Shown in pieces: positions 45,307 to 57,029 of a stretch of 64,000 nucleotides of DNA. The position numbers and the translations under genes are program-made. The first letter of the stretch is position 1. Every line of letters begins with the position of its first letter. The stretch lies in contig JAQFVV010006231.1 of assembly GCA_028023455.1 (NCBI GenBank), positions 6,832,036-6,896,035 on the forward strand, read 5' to 3'. The notes under the pieces were generated by a model. That model was given only the letters and a program-made list of their open reading frames with translations, did not search any database and was not told where the DNA came from. Source of the stretch: Epiperipatus broadwayi (lineage: Eukaryota; Onychophora; Udeonychophora; Euonychophora; Peripatidae).

Positions 45307-46239
45307 GTATTTTGAATTAATTAATTTGTTCATATTATTTATTTAAAAATCTTTTACATTGTTTTTGTAAATAGAAGATATTTTTACCATTGTTTTTAAT
45401 TAAACTAAAAGTTAGAAAATTTATTTATCGTAATTTTAATATTTGATGTTATTTTATTAAAAATGAGTTTAAACTTAGTCAATGTTTTTTTTAATCTTTT
45501 ATCGATTTATCTTACTTTCAACAAATTATTACTAGGCTAAGTAAAGGTTACATTTTATAAAAGGACAATATTAATGAAAGAAAACTGTTATACAATTAGT
45601 TCTTAAAAGAGAATAGTATTAGTCCATACTGTTCAATAGCGATAATTGTTGTGATAGTTTTTATGTTTAGTTCTTAGGAAACTGGAATAACTTCCAAATC
45701 TCCTCAATAATTAATTTTGAAGATAGTAATTGATCTTTTGTTTTTATCTTTTGCATTGATTGCAAGAAGCATTAGTTTTGATCTGGTTGAAGCTGGGCAT
45801 ACATTATCTTACACCTCACGACCAGATTGAAAAAGTGATAAAAATTGAAAGTCTTATTAAAGGAAATTGTTTTGTTTTAATACATTTTCCTAGAGACATT
45901 GTGTAACAGGGAAAAAAAATAAAATAAAGCGTAGTATTTTTTTTTTTCTTTGTTAGTTAGTTTAATAAAAAAACACAGTAAGTTAAAAAAAAATTTGTGT
46001 AACCAAAAAAAAAACTTGATAACTTTGCCATTCTTGATGGTTGTTTTTATAAAAAAAAAAACGGCAATCCAAAAAAAGCCTACAACATTAAAAATTTGCT
46101 GGTATGATTTATTTGTGTAACCAAAAAAAAAAAAAAAATAGCTTACTAACTTTTTTAACAAAGTTTAAAAATGGTATAAAAAAAATGTTCATTTTAAAAT
46201 TAAAAAAGCGTCATAGCATTTTAAAAAAAGGCTACTAAG

Positions 46240-46500
46240 TTTAACTTTAAAAAAAAAAAAAAAGCCGACTAAATTTCAAGTTTGTTTTTATGATTTATTT
46301 GTGTTTAAAACAGTTACTTCATCATTTTGTTGTAGTTATTTTTTTTTAAAAAAGCTGCAAGCCAAAGCACTAGTTTAACTTTTATTTAAAAAAAAGCCAA
46401 CTAAGTTTCGAGTTCGTTTGTGTGATTTATTTGTGTTTAAAACAGTCTTTCTTCATCATTTTTTTGAAGTTAATTTTTTAAAAAAGCTGCAAGCTAAAGC
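46240..46500 (+). repeat. Tandem repeat in Merlin right part, about 125-bp period
   Basis: Two units, each with gccractaartttc, gatttatttgtgtttaaaac and a cttcatcattttttg-like word, and ending aaaaaagctgcaagc. Confidence 0.75.
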
Positions 46501-46611
46501 AGAAATGTTATAATAAATCGTAGAAATGTTGCAACATATTGATTTTATTTTATATTTATTTATTATTTGTTGATGATGATAATAAAAATAAATGTTTTTA
46601 AAAAAATAAAA

Positions 46612-46799
46612 TAAATTGTAAATAAAAAAAAAAAGTCAAAAACAAGGAATTCAAAAGGCCTGGGAATGTTAATAATTTATATTTTTTCAAGAAAAACAGC
46701 GTGTTTAATTTATTTGTAAATAAAAAAAAAAAAGTCAAAAACAAGGAATTCAAAAGGCCTGGGAATGTTAATAATTTATATTTTTTCAAGAAAAACAGC
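46612..46799 (+). repeat. 98-bp tandem duplication near the Merlin right end
   Basis: A unit containing gtcaaaaacaaggaattcaa and ending tttttcaagaaaaacagc occurs twice (about 46612-46700 and 46710-46799) and is practically identical. Confidence 0.85.
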
Positions 46800-47079
46800 C
46801 TTCTCTTGGCGTGGATGTCTATAAAACAACTACCATAACATATTTCCGTAAATAAAAACTACAAATAGCTTTTCTTTTTTACCATAGTTTTTGAAAACCA
46901 TGTGATGTATTTCATATCTATAAACATTAGAATTCTAATTTTTTGCTTGCTATAGCCATTTTTTTTTTAATAAAATATTTTAGGTTTTATGTTTACATAT
47001 ATGATTCATGACTTGATTTATATATATATTATTTACAATACATTTCAATAAATTAAAAAAAAAAAGCATTTTTCTTTTC

Positions 47080-48370
47080 AGTTGTCGTCGAATAGCTACT
47101 ATATCCCACTTGATGGCGCAGTTTTCATGCTTAAACTATAAAATATGATCATTCCCGGGCCGTTAATTATAATCATTTTGATGTGTTTTTTGTAATGCGA
47201 AAATAAAAACAAAAGAAAATCGTCTTTTTTAAATATTACTTTTTATTACCGTATACAAATTAAATGATAATAATAAATGTAAAATAAAATTAACAAATTA
47301 TAATTTGATTAGTCTTTTTTAGTTTGCTTTTTATTAGAAAAATCAATTTTCTATCGGAGATTTTTTTTACTGGGAGTACGGCTTTTTTTTTGTTGTTGTT
47401 TAAAAACTCATAATCGGAATAAAAAGTAAAATTTCTTACTCTTCCTTTTACATTTTATTTCTACAAAGAAACAGATATTATTGTGTTGTCGCTATTTTTT
47501 ATTTTTTTTAGTCTTTGTTGTAAATTTTTTTTTTTTTTTACAGACAAACAGATATTACTGCTATTTTTTATGACAACTAAAAGTTGTTACGGTTAGGTTT
47601 AGGGTTCTGTTGTTTGTAATGCTAAAATAAAAAATATCAAAATCGTATTTTTGTAAATATTTTTTTTACTAACATCTATAAAATAAATGATAACAATAAA
47701 CGTAAACTATATTCAACAAAGTATAACAGTAGTCCGAGAAAAGAAAAAAACAAACTTTTTTAAACAACGACAAATATATATATAAAATGTTTATAATATA
47801 TGCTTTTTATGACATTTAAAAAAACAGTGTACAATTGTACTTTTCTTACTGGATATTTTTGTATTAATGCTCTTTTTTATTTCAAAAATATACACACGGT
47901 ACAATCTTAAAATGTCTAGTGGAATGTTACGAACAGTACGTTACTTGACGCGTTACCTAATTCCAACTCATTTTATACATATGTCTCGTCAACATTTACT
48001 ACTTAAAGCTTCAATACACTACAATGTAAAAAGTCTGTTAATTATTACTTTACAAAATCTGAACATTTCAATACTTTAAAACAAAAAAAAAATTCAATGA
48101 AAACAACATTTCCATCCAATTCAAAAAAACACACCCTCTCCCCAAGCCATAACCATTTTATAAACTGTGCAAATTTGGAAAATGTATTTGCTGCTATGCG
48201 ACATACATGATGTACTGCGACATAGCAGCCTGCAATCTGTAGCACAACAAAAATAGTTGTATTATAGAAAACGCGGGTTCGAACGTGTCGGCCGTGGAAA
48301 TGGCATTTTTATGTGTTTTAGCGCAAAAACGGCGCCATCCAGTGAGATATGGCGCTCATCAACGACAACC
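47080..48370. mobile_element. Merlin-derived MITE, subfamily A-like (copy B), 8-bp TSD
   Basis: The ends agttgtcgtcgaatag and, reverse-complemented, ggttgtcgttgatgag continue into tgatggcgcagtttt/ggatggcgccgtttt. The perfect 8-bp duplication ttcttttc flanks it (47072-47079, 48371-48378). The interior aligns with MITE A (12889-14162), including the ttaggtttaggg word and the subterminal hairpin block (48225-48300). Confidence 0.85.
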
Positions 48371-49901
48371 TTCTTTTCTATGGTAGGTTTTAAAAACCAA
48401 GTGGTCTTTCTTACATAAATATATATGCATTTCAATTCATTTTTTTTCTCATTATATCTGACTTTATTATCATAATAAAATATTTTAGGTTTTATAATGT
48501 ATAAAATACATATATATCTACAAATATATATTTTTGTATGCACGTTTTTTGACATTGTTAAACAGTTTTTACTATATAGTTAGATAAGTGAATATGTATG
48601 ATATATTTCAATATCCAATTTTTTAAATATTTTATATCTATAATATTTCATGTGTCATAATTTGATTTGAAGATTTTGATTGTTTTTTATGCATATGTTA
48701 AGTACAACATGGCATTACCCAAGCTTTTCAGCATGGAAAAGTTGCAACTTTGAACTGGCAAGACAAAAAAAAAATTTTGCCTTTTGAATACAAACCATAA
48801 TGCATCCTCACAAATTATGAGAAGCAAAAGCTGGACAAAATGTTGTGAAATCAATTGTAGCATATAATTATAATACTACGGATGGTAATGATTGTTGTGG
48901 TAGTTATTTTTATCATATAACCAGAACTCTACAAAAAAAAAGTAAAAAATATTTAAGCACTTCCACTGATTAAGCACTTCTGAATGCCACATTTTTTTCT
49001 TTACAATAGAAGTAGAAATATATTACATGATCTTTTGGAATTCAAAGCATGGGCCAGATCTAAGCTTAACTCTGTCTAATAGGCTTATATATCTCTCTGT
49101 TTCCAATCATTTTTCCATCTAACCCTCTCAATAAATTTCCATAAAAGTTTGCAGTTCCAAAAAAGATATGGCAAGCAAATCAGATAACAATCAAGATACT
49201 GGTATAAAGAGTATGAAATTAGATAGCATGAGGATTATTGCTTTAAAATATTATACTATTTTGTGAATTAAAAAAAAAAATGATTTTAATAGTTCTAATT
49301 ATTAATAAATTTTTAGGATTAGATGAACAGAAATGTATACTGAATATTGTCAAATAACTTTTCTATTAAATGGTAAATTTTATAGTAATATATTTAATTG
49401 TACTGTCAGACTATTTTACATTTCAAGTATCATTTAAAAGGAGACAATCAATCCAGACAATTCCTTCTAAATGCCATTTTTATGCTTTCCATATTGAGAT
49501 AGTATGTTGGACATCATTATAAAGTTCATTAATTGACTAATAAAAAAATTGTTTTAATCACATATAATTTCTTTTATAAATACTTTGAACATAGTTTCTA
49601 AATTTCTAAAACCAATTGTTTTTATAACTATTAAACAATGCCAACTTGTTACCAGGTTTGAATACATGTATGCAATATTTTGTTATCTGATACATTTACA
49701 AAAAATAGATTGTATATAGTATTTCACTGTAAAATTCATAACACAATTGTTTTTATAAAATATTAGAACTTTATAAATACAATAATCTAATAGGAAAAGA
49801 AATTAGTTTTAATTTAACCTCTTCGTGTTTACGCCCGCACAATGATTTTCAAATTATAAACATCCAGGTTTTAGATCTTTGTTTGCAGCATTCTCTCTAC
49901 T
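48371..49901. other. NAP1L intron 1, nothing recognised
   Basis: AT-rich sequence. The last 100 bp (49800-49900) resemble part of element E near 10880-10930, suggesting MITE C sits inside a second E-type copy. Confidence 0.45.
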
Positions 49902-50956
49902 ATATCGATCGTATTATGGACAGACGCCGCTTGATGGCACCATTATCACGCTAAAACTATAAAATATGAACATTCCCAGGCCATTAATTTTAATCATTTT
50001 GATGTGTTTTTTGTAATACGAAAATAATAATAATAAAAAAAAAATCTTGTTTTTTAAATATTTTTTTTTATTAACATATACAAATTAAATGATGATAATA
50101 AATGTAAAATAAAATCAACAAATTACAATTTAATTCGTGATTTTTATTTTGCTTTATTAGAAAAAACAATTTTCAATTGGATTTTTTTTTAGGGGGGTTA
50201 TGCCTTTTTTTTTGTTGTTGTTTAAAAACTCATAATCGGAATAAAAAAAAAGTTCTTAGTCTTCATTTTACATTTTAATTTTTACAGAGAAACAGATATT
50301 ATTGTGTTACCGCTATTTTTTACTTTCTTAGTCTTTGTTTTACATTTTAATTTTTTACAAACAGATATTAGTATTGTGTTATCGCTATTTTTTACTTCAA
50401 ATAGAATGACAACAAAAAGTACAAGTTGTTAGGGTTATGTTGTTTGTAAATCACAGAATCTAACAAGATGTGTGATTTCCTGCGCCATATTGTTGGTCTC
50501 GTGGAATGTTGCGAACAGTACGTTACTTGATGCGTTACCTAATTCCAAATGACTTTACACATCTATCTGGGCAAGATTTTGCCACTTAAAACTTGAATAC
50601 AGAATGGTGTAAAGAGTCGAATAATTATTACTTAAGAAAATCTGAACATTTCAATACTCTAAACAAAACAAAAAAAATCAATCAAAACCACATTTCCATT
50701 CAATTCAAATACACACACCTTCTCTTCAAGACATAACAATTGTACAAACTGCAAATTCGCCAAATTTATTTGCTGCGATGTGCCATACATGCTGTACTGT
50801 GACGCGACATAGCGGCCTGCAATCTGTAGCACAACAAAAAAGTTGTATTATAGAAAACGTGGGCTCGAACGTGTCGGCCGCAGAAATGGCATTTTTATGT
50901 GCTTTAGCACGTAAACGGCCCCATCGCGCGGTGTCTTTGTCCATAAGACTACAACC
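49902..50956. mobile_element. Merlin-derived MITE, copy C
   Basis: The right end (reverse complement ggttgtagtcttatggac) pairs with the left end near 49902, where gtattatggacagacgccg is the best match. The gatggcaccattatcacgct block and the subterminal hairpin (50812-50882) match copies A and B. I see no clear 8-bp duplication, so the left boundary is uncertain by a few bases. Confidence 0.7.
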
Positions 50957-51543
50957 GCTAAATTTTATTTTTCTACGATAAAAAATAAAAATTTTATGAT
51001 AATTTTTGTGATCAAGTAGATTGACTAATTTAGATTTTTCTATAATTCTTTTGTCTGCATTTAAATAATAGTAAAAAAAACGCAAATGCTAAAAGTAACA
51101 ATTTCGACAATACATAAACTTAGTCCGATAATAGACTATTGTAATATAAATTCAAAGCTGCATATTTTTTAATTATTATTTTATTCATATATATATTTTT
51201 GATAAAAAATACTATTAAAACAAAAAAAAACAAAACTAGTGAATGTGGATTGCGTACATTTATATCGTGAATTATCTGCATTCTTTGATATGATGTGAAT
51301 TTGAGTGAATATTTGAATTAATTGATATGAGACAAAGATGAACATATTTCGAAAATATAGACCTGATTTAGATTTTTCTATAATTTTTTGTCTGCATTTT
51401 AATACTAGTAAAAAATAGGCAAATGCTAAAAGTAACGGTTTTGACAGTATATATATATAAACTACAAACAAATGTACCTCAAGCTAACTCCATAATAAAT
51501 TTACTATTTCATTCACTATTTTATTATTATTATTTTGTATATA
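50957..51543 (+). repeat. Second copy of element E interior, left part
   Basis: It aligns with about 10985-11812, for example the ataaaaattttatg word, the tagatttttctataat word and the gtacctcaagct word. The copy is interrupted at 51543 and resumes at 55421. Confidence 0.7.
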
Positions 51544-53322
51544 TTGTAATGTGATGCACAATCCTTATATATATAAAAATAACATAAGTTTTGGAATGAC
51601 AGGCTAGAATTGTAAAAGTTTAGCTAGACAGCCAGGATTTGAAATACATCGGTCAATTTTAAGTATATCTAGAGACACAAATATATATAGATGACCATGT
51701 ATACAGAAGGGAATTAATTTATCTATTTATTTATTTTTTTAAAAAAAATGATAAAATAAAAAAAATAAAAAACACTCCAATGAACAATATGTGAAGTAAA
51801 ATATCTTCATACATACACATATATATGAAATTCAAGTTTCCAATTGTGATGTGACAAACGGATAATGAGTTGACATCAAGTTAAATCACATATTAGCAAC
51901 CAAGTTTTTTTTTTAAAAAAAAAAAAAGAAAAATTGAATGTAAAAAATAGACGACAAAGTTTATAGAAATGGAATCCAACTGAAAGTAAAATTTTGGAAT
52001 AAGAATATTATTTTTATTTTACATTATCTATCATGACTCTATTTTATCTATTAAAAAAAAAAAACTGTTGATAACTTGGAAATTGCATTCTTTAAAGTTT
52101 TGTAAGCTTTCGATCTAACAAAGTTCAAGAAAACTTATAATCATTTACCAACTATAAAGGTTGCATGATTACTATAAAGCTCTTTTAAAATACTAATAAA
52201 TTAAAATATAAGAGAATGTGAAAAATATCAGACTGCATTTCTTGTAAAGTAAAATTTATAACACGTATATATATATACAAGCTACAGTTAAGAGCGTTTC
52301 TATATATTTCTATCACGAACTTTGAAAGAACCTGTATAGAATCGTTTATTTGAATATATAAAACCAAGTAATGCAATCTTGCTACTAAACCAGGAGCTTT
52401 GTGAGTTTGATTTCATCTTGGGAATTGTTCCAAGTGGTTAGAGTTTAGAATCGTCTGACATGCATGAATGACAAGAAAAACACCATCTGCCAAAAATACT
52501 GATGCCACTCTTTCTATTTTTTTTTTTGAGAACTCTACGTTTTCGTTTAATTTTAATGATTTAAAATAATACTGATAGTGGTGTTAAGATTTTTTTTTCC
52601 CCACATTTCCTATCTAAAATATTTTACTTCTAGAATCTTAAAATATAAAGAATCCATTAAATTTAAATTTTGATGAAGGGGAAAAAAGATATAACTACCA
52701 ACACATATATATATATAATTGTTTTTATTTTGTAAATAAAATCTAGTCATATTTTGGTGTACTAAAACTTGATGTCAGAACATTGAGACTTAAAAGACAG
52801 AGGTAAGATTTTCAAATCTTCACATTTAATTATTAACACTTTCTATATAAAGTTAAATGTTTATTTTACTTACTAATAGTTAATTTTAAATAGATATGTT
52901 CCTTGTTTGCATGACTAACTATCTTATGAATGATCTCTACCTATAAATCATTAAATTAGCAATAAATAGGCATGAACTTAGAATATATCTAGATGACACA
53001 ATTTGATTAAACTTTAAAAGCCTATTAATATAAGTTAATTTCCATCCACGTTGGACTGGCAAGAAAGTTTGTAATAACAAAATAATAAGATTTTAAACTT
53101 TTAATTAATATAAACAATTTTTATTTATTTTTTCATCGCATTTTTACCTGATTTAAAAAAAATAAACAGAACAAAAACAAAACCTAATCAATCATACATA
53201 AATTAATTTGTTTTGCTATTTATCACAGATGTTTATGGGAGGGGGAGGGGTAGAATTAAATTTATTATTTTTCTAAAAAAATTCAAAATTCAAAAAAAAA
53301 AGTCTTCTATTATACAAACTCC

Positions 53323-54212
53323 AGTTGTCTTTTGATAGCCAATCACGGCCGCTTGTCGGCGTTGTTTATGTGTTAAAACAATAACATGTAAGGTGACTTT
53401 TTTTGATATCTTAAATTTTTTCTACTCCCTCTTTTAATATTTCATTTTTAGTGGGGTTTTTTTTTTTGGCTTTTGGCTATACGGCGATTTTTTTTGGGGG
53501 GTTTAACTTTTATTTTTGAAATCAATTTTTATCACCTTTTTTTTAAAAAAAAAAAAACAACCAAAAAATTTCTGTCTCTAACTTTTACAAAGTATTTCTC
53601 AATCCACCCCCCAATTAAAATAAGATCAAAACTTTGGACTTTTTCAAGTTTCATTTTCTTTTTTTTTTTTAATTAAAAATACGCCCATTTTTTGGCATAT
53701 AAGGCAATATTTTTTTTGGCTTTATTTATATACCACTAAAATGCTAAAACTTTTATTTTTAAAATCAATTTCCGTTACCTTTTTTTAAAAAAATAAAAAC
53801 AAACAAAAAATAACTTTGGTCTCTTATCTTTTTTCTCAGCGAAGACAAACACCCCCCCAACCCCAAAAATTAAAATAAGCTCAAAACTTTTGAATTTTCC
53901 AACTTTCGTTGTCTTTTTTTTTTTTTTTTATAAGATGGCGACTATACAGCATTTTTTTTTTTTGGCTTTATTTCTATTACGCTGTGTCTATTTTGCCATT
54001 TTTAAAAAAAAAAACTTTTCCTATTAATTACATTTTTCGATCCTTTCAACACACCAGCACAAAAAAAAAATTACAATAACATCAAAACTTCAGACTTTTA
54101 CACGTTTCGTTTTATTTTTTCAGATTTAAATAAAATACGGCGATTTTTTTTTGGCTGTACGGTGATTTTAATTACACCATTTCTATTTTGCCCTTACTAT
54201 CAAAAGACAACC
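53323..54212. mobile_element. Merlin-type MITE, subfamily F
   Basis: Ends agttgtcttttgatag and, reverse-complemented, ggttgtcttttgatag. The left end continues into cttgtcggcgttgttta, like the GGCGC block of the family. The interior is three to four T-rich tandem units of about 190-245 bp, each with an acggcgatttttttt-like word (53482, 53703, 53946, 54137). No intact target duplication seen. Confidence 0.65.
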
Positions 54213-54499
54213 ACCACATATATATATAACTTCATCTTGTATATTTAACATTAAATACAGATATTATATTTATCATAATCATTGTCATGTAATTAGACTA
54301 GCTGTGATATTTCACAACATTCAGGTGAATAACATTTTATTCCTTGCATGTTTTAATAATGAAATAATAAACATAGAAACGCAAGCACATTAATGAGAAC
54401 AATTATTGTACTGTTTTCTGTATTAGTATGACTGCGCAACTTGAGAAAGAGTGTTCAGCACGTGAAGGTAAACAACACCATAAGCAGGTTATATCTTTA

Positions 54500-54588
54500 A
54501 GAAAATTTATCTGTAAATTTCTGCCAGTCCGCGAAATCTTATCCTTATTTTTGCTGGTCCGCAGGTGTGAAAAGGTTGAAGATCACTG
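54500..54588 (-). mobile_element. hAT-like terminal fragment
   Basis: The minus strand starts cagtgatcttcaacctttt and continues cacacctgcggaccagc, resembling the ends of hAT elements. The opposite end is not found in the window, so this is a truncated piece. Confidence 0.4.
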
Positions 54589-55420
54589 CTGTAGTGTATC
54601 ATAATTTCTTTTATTTGATATATTTAATGTATATATTTTATTATAGTATTATACAGGTTGTGGTATATGATCATACTATAATAAACAGAAAGCAACAGTA
54701 GTATCAAATTAGGTTATAGTAGACACATGCAACATTTTATTTATGTTTGTATTATTATTGTATATAATTGTTATAAGTTTGAACTTAGCTTTTGTTAATA
54801 AATATTTGTTATTTGACGTTACAACAAAAATCTTTGTTTCTTTGGTCTCTAATTTGTCAAACATCACTCATACTTCACTCACTAAATTATACATAGCTCA
54901 TACCCACACGTCTTTTATATGTTCATGATATTTATATGTGAGAATCCAACATTATAATCGTTAGTAGAAAAGCCATCAGGATATAGAGGTTGTATTATTG
55001 CCATCCTATTTAAGTCCATCCTTGAAGAGAGGTGAAGGAGGAATTCTTCGCTGAGTTTGAACTCAGAGGTGTAATAGGATCCGAAAAAAGAGCGGGATCT
55101 GGATATACCAACCTATCTGGATATACCAACCTAAACTATGTCTGAGCCAGGTAACAAAACTGAGCTAGTTTAGGTAATCAGATACAATCATTAGTTACAT
55201 AGACCATCTTTGTTTCCCACTCATCAATTTTTCATTTTTGATATTTTGAGCATGTGGCATCAAATTGCCAACTTAAGACCGTACATTTTTGGCACAACAA
55301 CAAATGATAGGAGCACCAGCACAAACGGACTATGTGTAAGTTGGTTGACACATCGTGTTCGAAGCAGTCAATTGCTGAATTTGATTCATGTCTCTAAAGT
55401 CGAAAACCGGTCCGTTACAA

Positions 55421-55905
55421 TAGTGACTAGTTTAGTAGTACTTTTTAATAAATTACAAACTGTATTGAAATTCTTAATTATAATATTCAAATTATACTAA
55501 TTATTGATCAATGTTAACTACTTGTTATAAGGGATGTTACTAGGAATGACATATATTGCAACCCCTGCATGGAAATACATTGTGAAGGACTACTGAGTAA
55601 ACTGATAGGTACTAATGTCTTTATTCTATGAAGTTTTCAAGTGATGGATTACCTAAGTATTATATACTAATTTTTTTAGAAATTTTATGATGAATCCAAC
55701 TAACCTACTAACAAAAATATAATTTTAAGTTGTATGCATGATAATTTAAAATTTATGAAATAATATGAAAATAATTATTGGAAATATTAACTTTTATTCT
55801 TTTTTTTATTACTTTGAATATCAATGACTATATTTTTTTCAGTTTAATTACATTCTTTCGTGTTTAATCTTTAAAACAATATTTATTATGTCATTTTTTA
55901 TTAAT
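55421..55905 (+). repeat. Second copy of element E interior, right part
   Basis: It matches 11812-12240 closely, including gtactttttaataaattac, gaatccaactaa and caagtgatggattacct. Together with 50957-51543 it is one old E copy split by the 3.9-kb insertion. Confidence 0.8.
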
Positions 55906-56585
55906 AAAACTTAAAGTTATGATAAAATTTATGGCATAGGATAATTTTTTTAAATATTCAATATGGCTTCTTGAAAGTGAAAAGGTTAATAAGTTTAAAG
56001 TTCAAATTCTTGTAATTTTTTAAAAATAAAAATCTCACTTTTACAACAATTTTTGTGAGAAATTTGAAGTTTCTAAATTTTACAGAAACAATTGTTTTTA
56101 TAACTTTTTTGATAGTGATCTAATAAGAAAAGAGAGCAGTTTCAATTTGAATAATTCCAAATTCAGAACTTCTATCATTTTTTTTTAATGAAGCTTTTTA
56201 GAAAATTTATAACTATTATAAATACATTGAGAATGGAAATTCTAAATCTTGCAAAAAAAAACAAACAAAACAATTGCTTTTATAACTTTTAGGGAACTTC
56301 TTTATAAATATTCCTGCAAAATATATATATAAATATCATCCCCCTCCCCCCTCCAAAAAAAACATTACCAGTAATTTTTTATATATATATACATTAACAC
56401 AAGTTTGGTTATTTATGTGAAAACATTTAACAATTAAAGGGTTAGAGAAATTTAAGTCAAATAAAATTGTCATAACATAATTATAAAAAATATGCATTTA
56501 ATGAGCCTGCGCAAGCTTTTGTTGAAAAAATGGCTAAAGCAATCAATAACATATTTTAAAAATCATTAGTCATTAAAAAACATAC
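55906..56585. other. NAP1L intron 1, right end
   Basis: AT-rich sequence with a C-rich patch (56340-56356). Nothing recognised. The donor of exon 1 is at 56585-56580 (GTATGT). Confidence 0.5.
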
Positions 56586-56683
56586 TCTGCTGACCATGAT
56601 CTCCAGCTTGTTCACTATCTGGGTCTTCAATATCTTCATGTTCTCCATCATCACTTACTTCAGTAGTTTCCATGGCTTGCTTT
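56586..56683 (-). CDS. NAP1L: NAP1L exon with start codon (coding exon 1)
   Basis: The ATG is at 56673-56671 and 29 codons follow, METTEVSDDGEHEDIEDPDS then EQAGDHGQQ, plus one base. An acidic, low-complexity N terminus is normal for NAP1 proteins. The exon begins ten bases before the ATG at an acceptor TTTATAG, so at least one 5' untranslated exon lies upstream (higher coordinates). Start chosen because it is the only ATG in the exon and its frame continues correctly into exon 22635-22536. The donor is GTATGT. Intron 1 is then about 33.9 kb. Confidence 0.88.
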
Positions 56684-57021
56684 CTATAAAGAAATTATTT
56701 TTCATATCAAAACATTTTTACTTTGATATCAATATCAAAAATATGAAAATTTGTTTTTGATAAGTTGTCAGTATACAAAACACAATATAATAAAATGACA
56801 TGATAGCCATCAATTTCCCATTGAACTTATGTAATATATAAATGAATTTAAAAAATTTCAATTAGTATAGATTTGTTTGCGTGTATGAATACTTATTTTA
56901 TAGAACATTAAAATACTGTAAGATAAAATTTACTGCAATTGGTAAATAAGAAATAAACTATACAATTAATAAAAATATTTTTACTTATCTTCATATTATA
57001 ATTATTTTATTTCGATAATTA
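56684..57021. other. 5' intron of NAP1L, nothing recognised
   Basis: AT-rich sequence between the acceptor of the start-codon exon and the target duplication of MITE G. Confidence 0.5.
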
Positions 57022-57029
57022 AATATTTT

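Larger units (their letters stand above)
43981..46834 (+). mobile_element. Merlin DNA transposon, full length but inactive
   Basis: The ends are near-perfect 28-bp inverted repeats, beginning ggtagttgttttatagacat on each strand with one mismatch. The 2854-bp element encodes a broken IS1595/ISXO2-type transposase (44427-45306). The left subterminal segment contains, on the minus strand, the structured block shared with the MITEs of the window. The right part (45880-46800) is non-coding with A/T homopolymers and tandem repeats. Expected Merlin target duplications are 8-9 bp; here ataataat and ataacata match only partly. Confidence 0.85.
51544..55420. mobile_element. 3.9-kb insertion with TTGTAA/TTACAA ends
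   Basis: The uninterrupted paralog at 11800-11820 (gtatatagtgac) gives the empty site. The insert starts TTGTAATG and ends CGTTACAA. The right end has the same eight bases as the solo LTR at 29133-30230. Only TA seems duplicated. It holds MITE F (53323-54212) and a hAT-like end (54500-54588). No reading frame of an autonomous element was found; a degenerate LTR element is possible. Confidence 0.5.

Noticed and set aside
45877-46789. Phe/Lys-rich minus-strand open frames of 63-94 codons
   Set aside because: Translations of A/T homopolymers and tandem repeats in the Merlin right half.
55210-55500. 96-codon open frame across the end of the 3.9-kb insertion
   Set aside because: The frame crosses the insertion boundary at 55420, so it cannot be an old gene.
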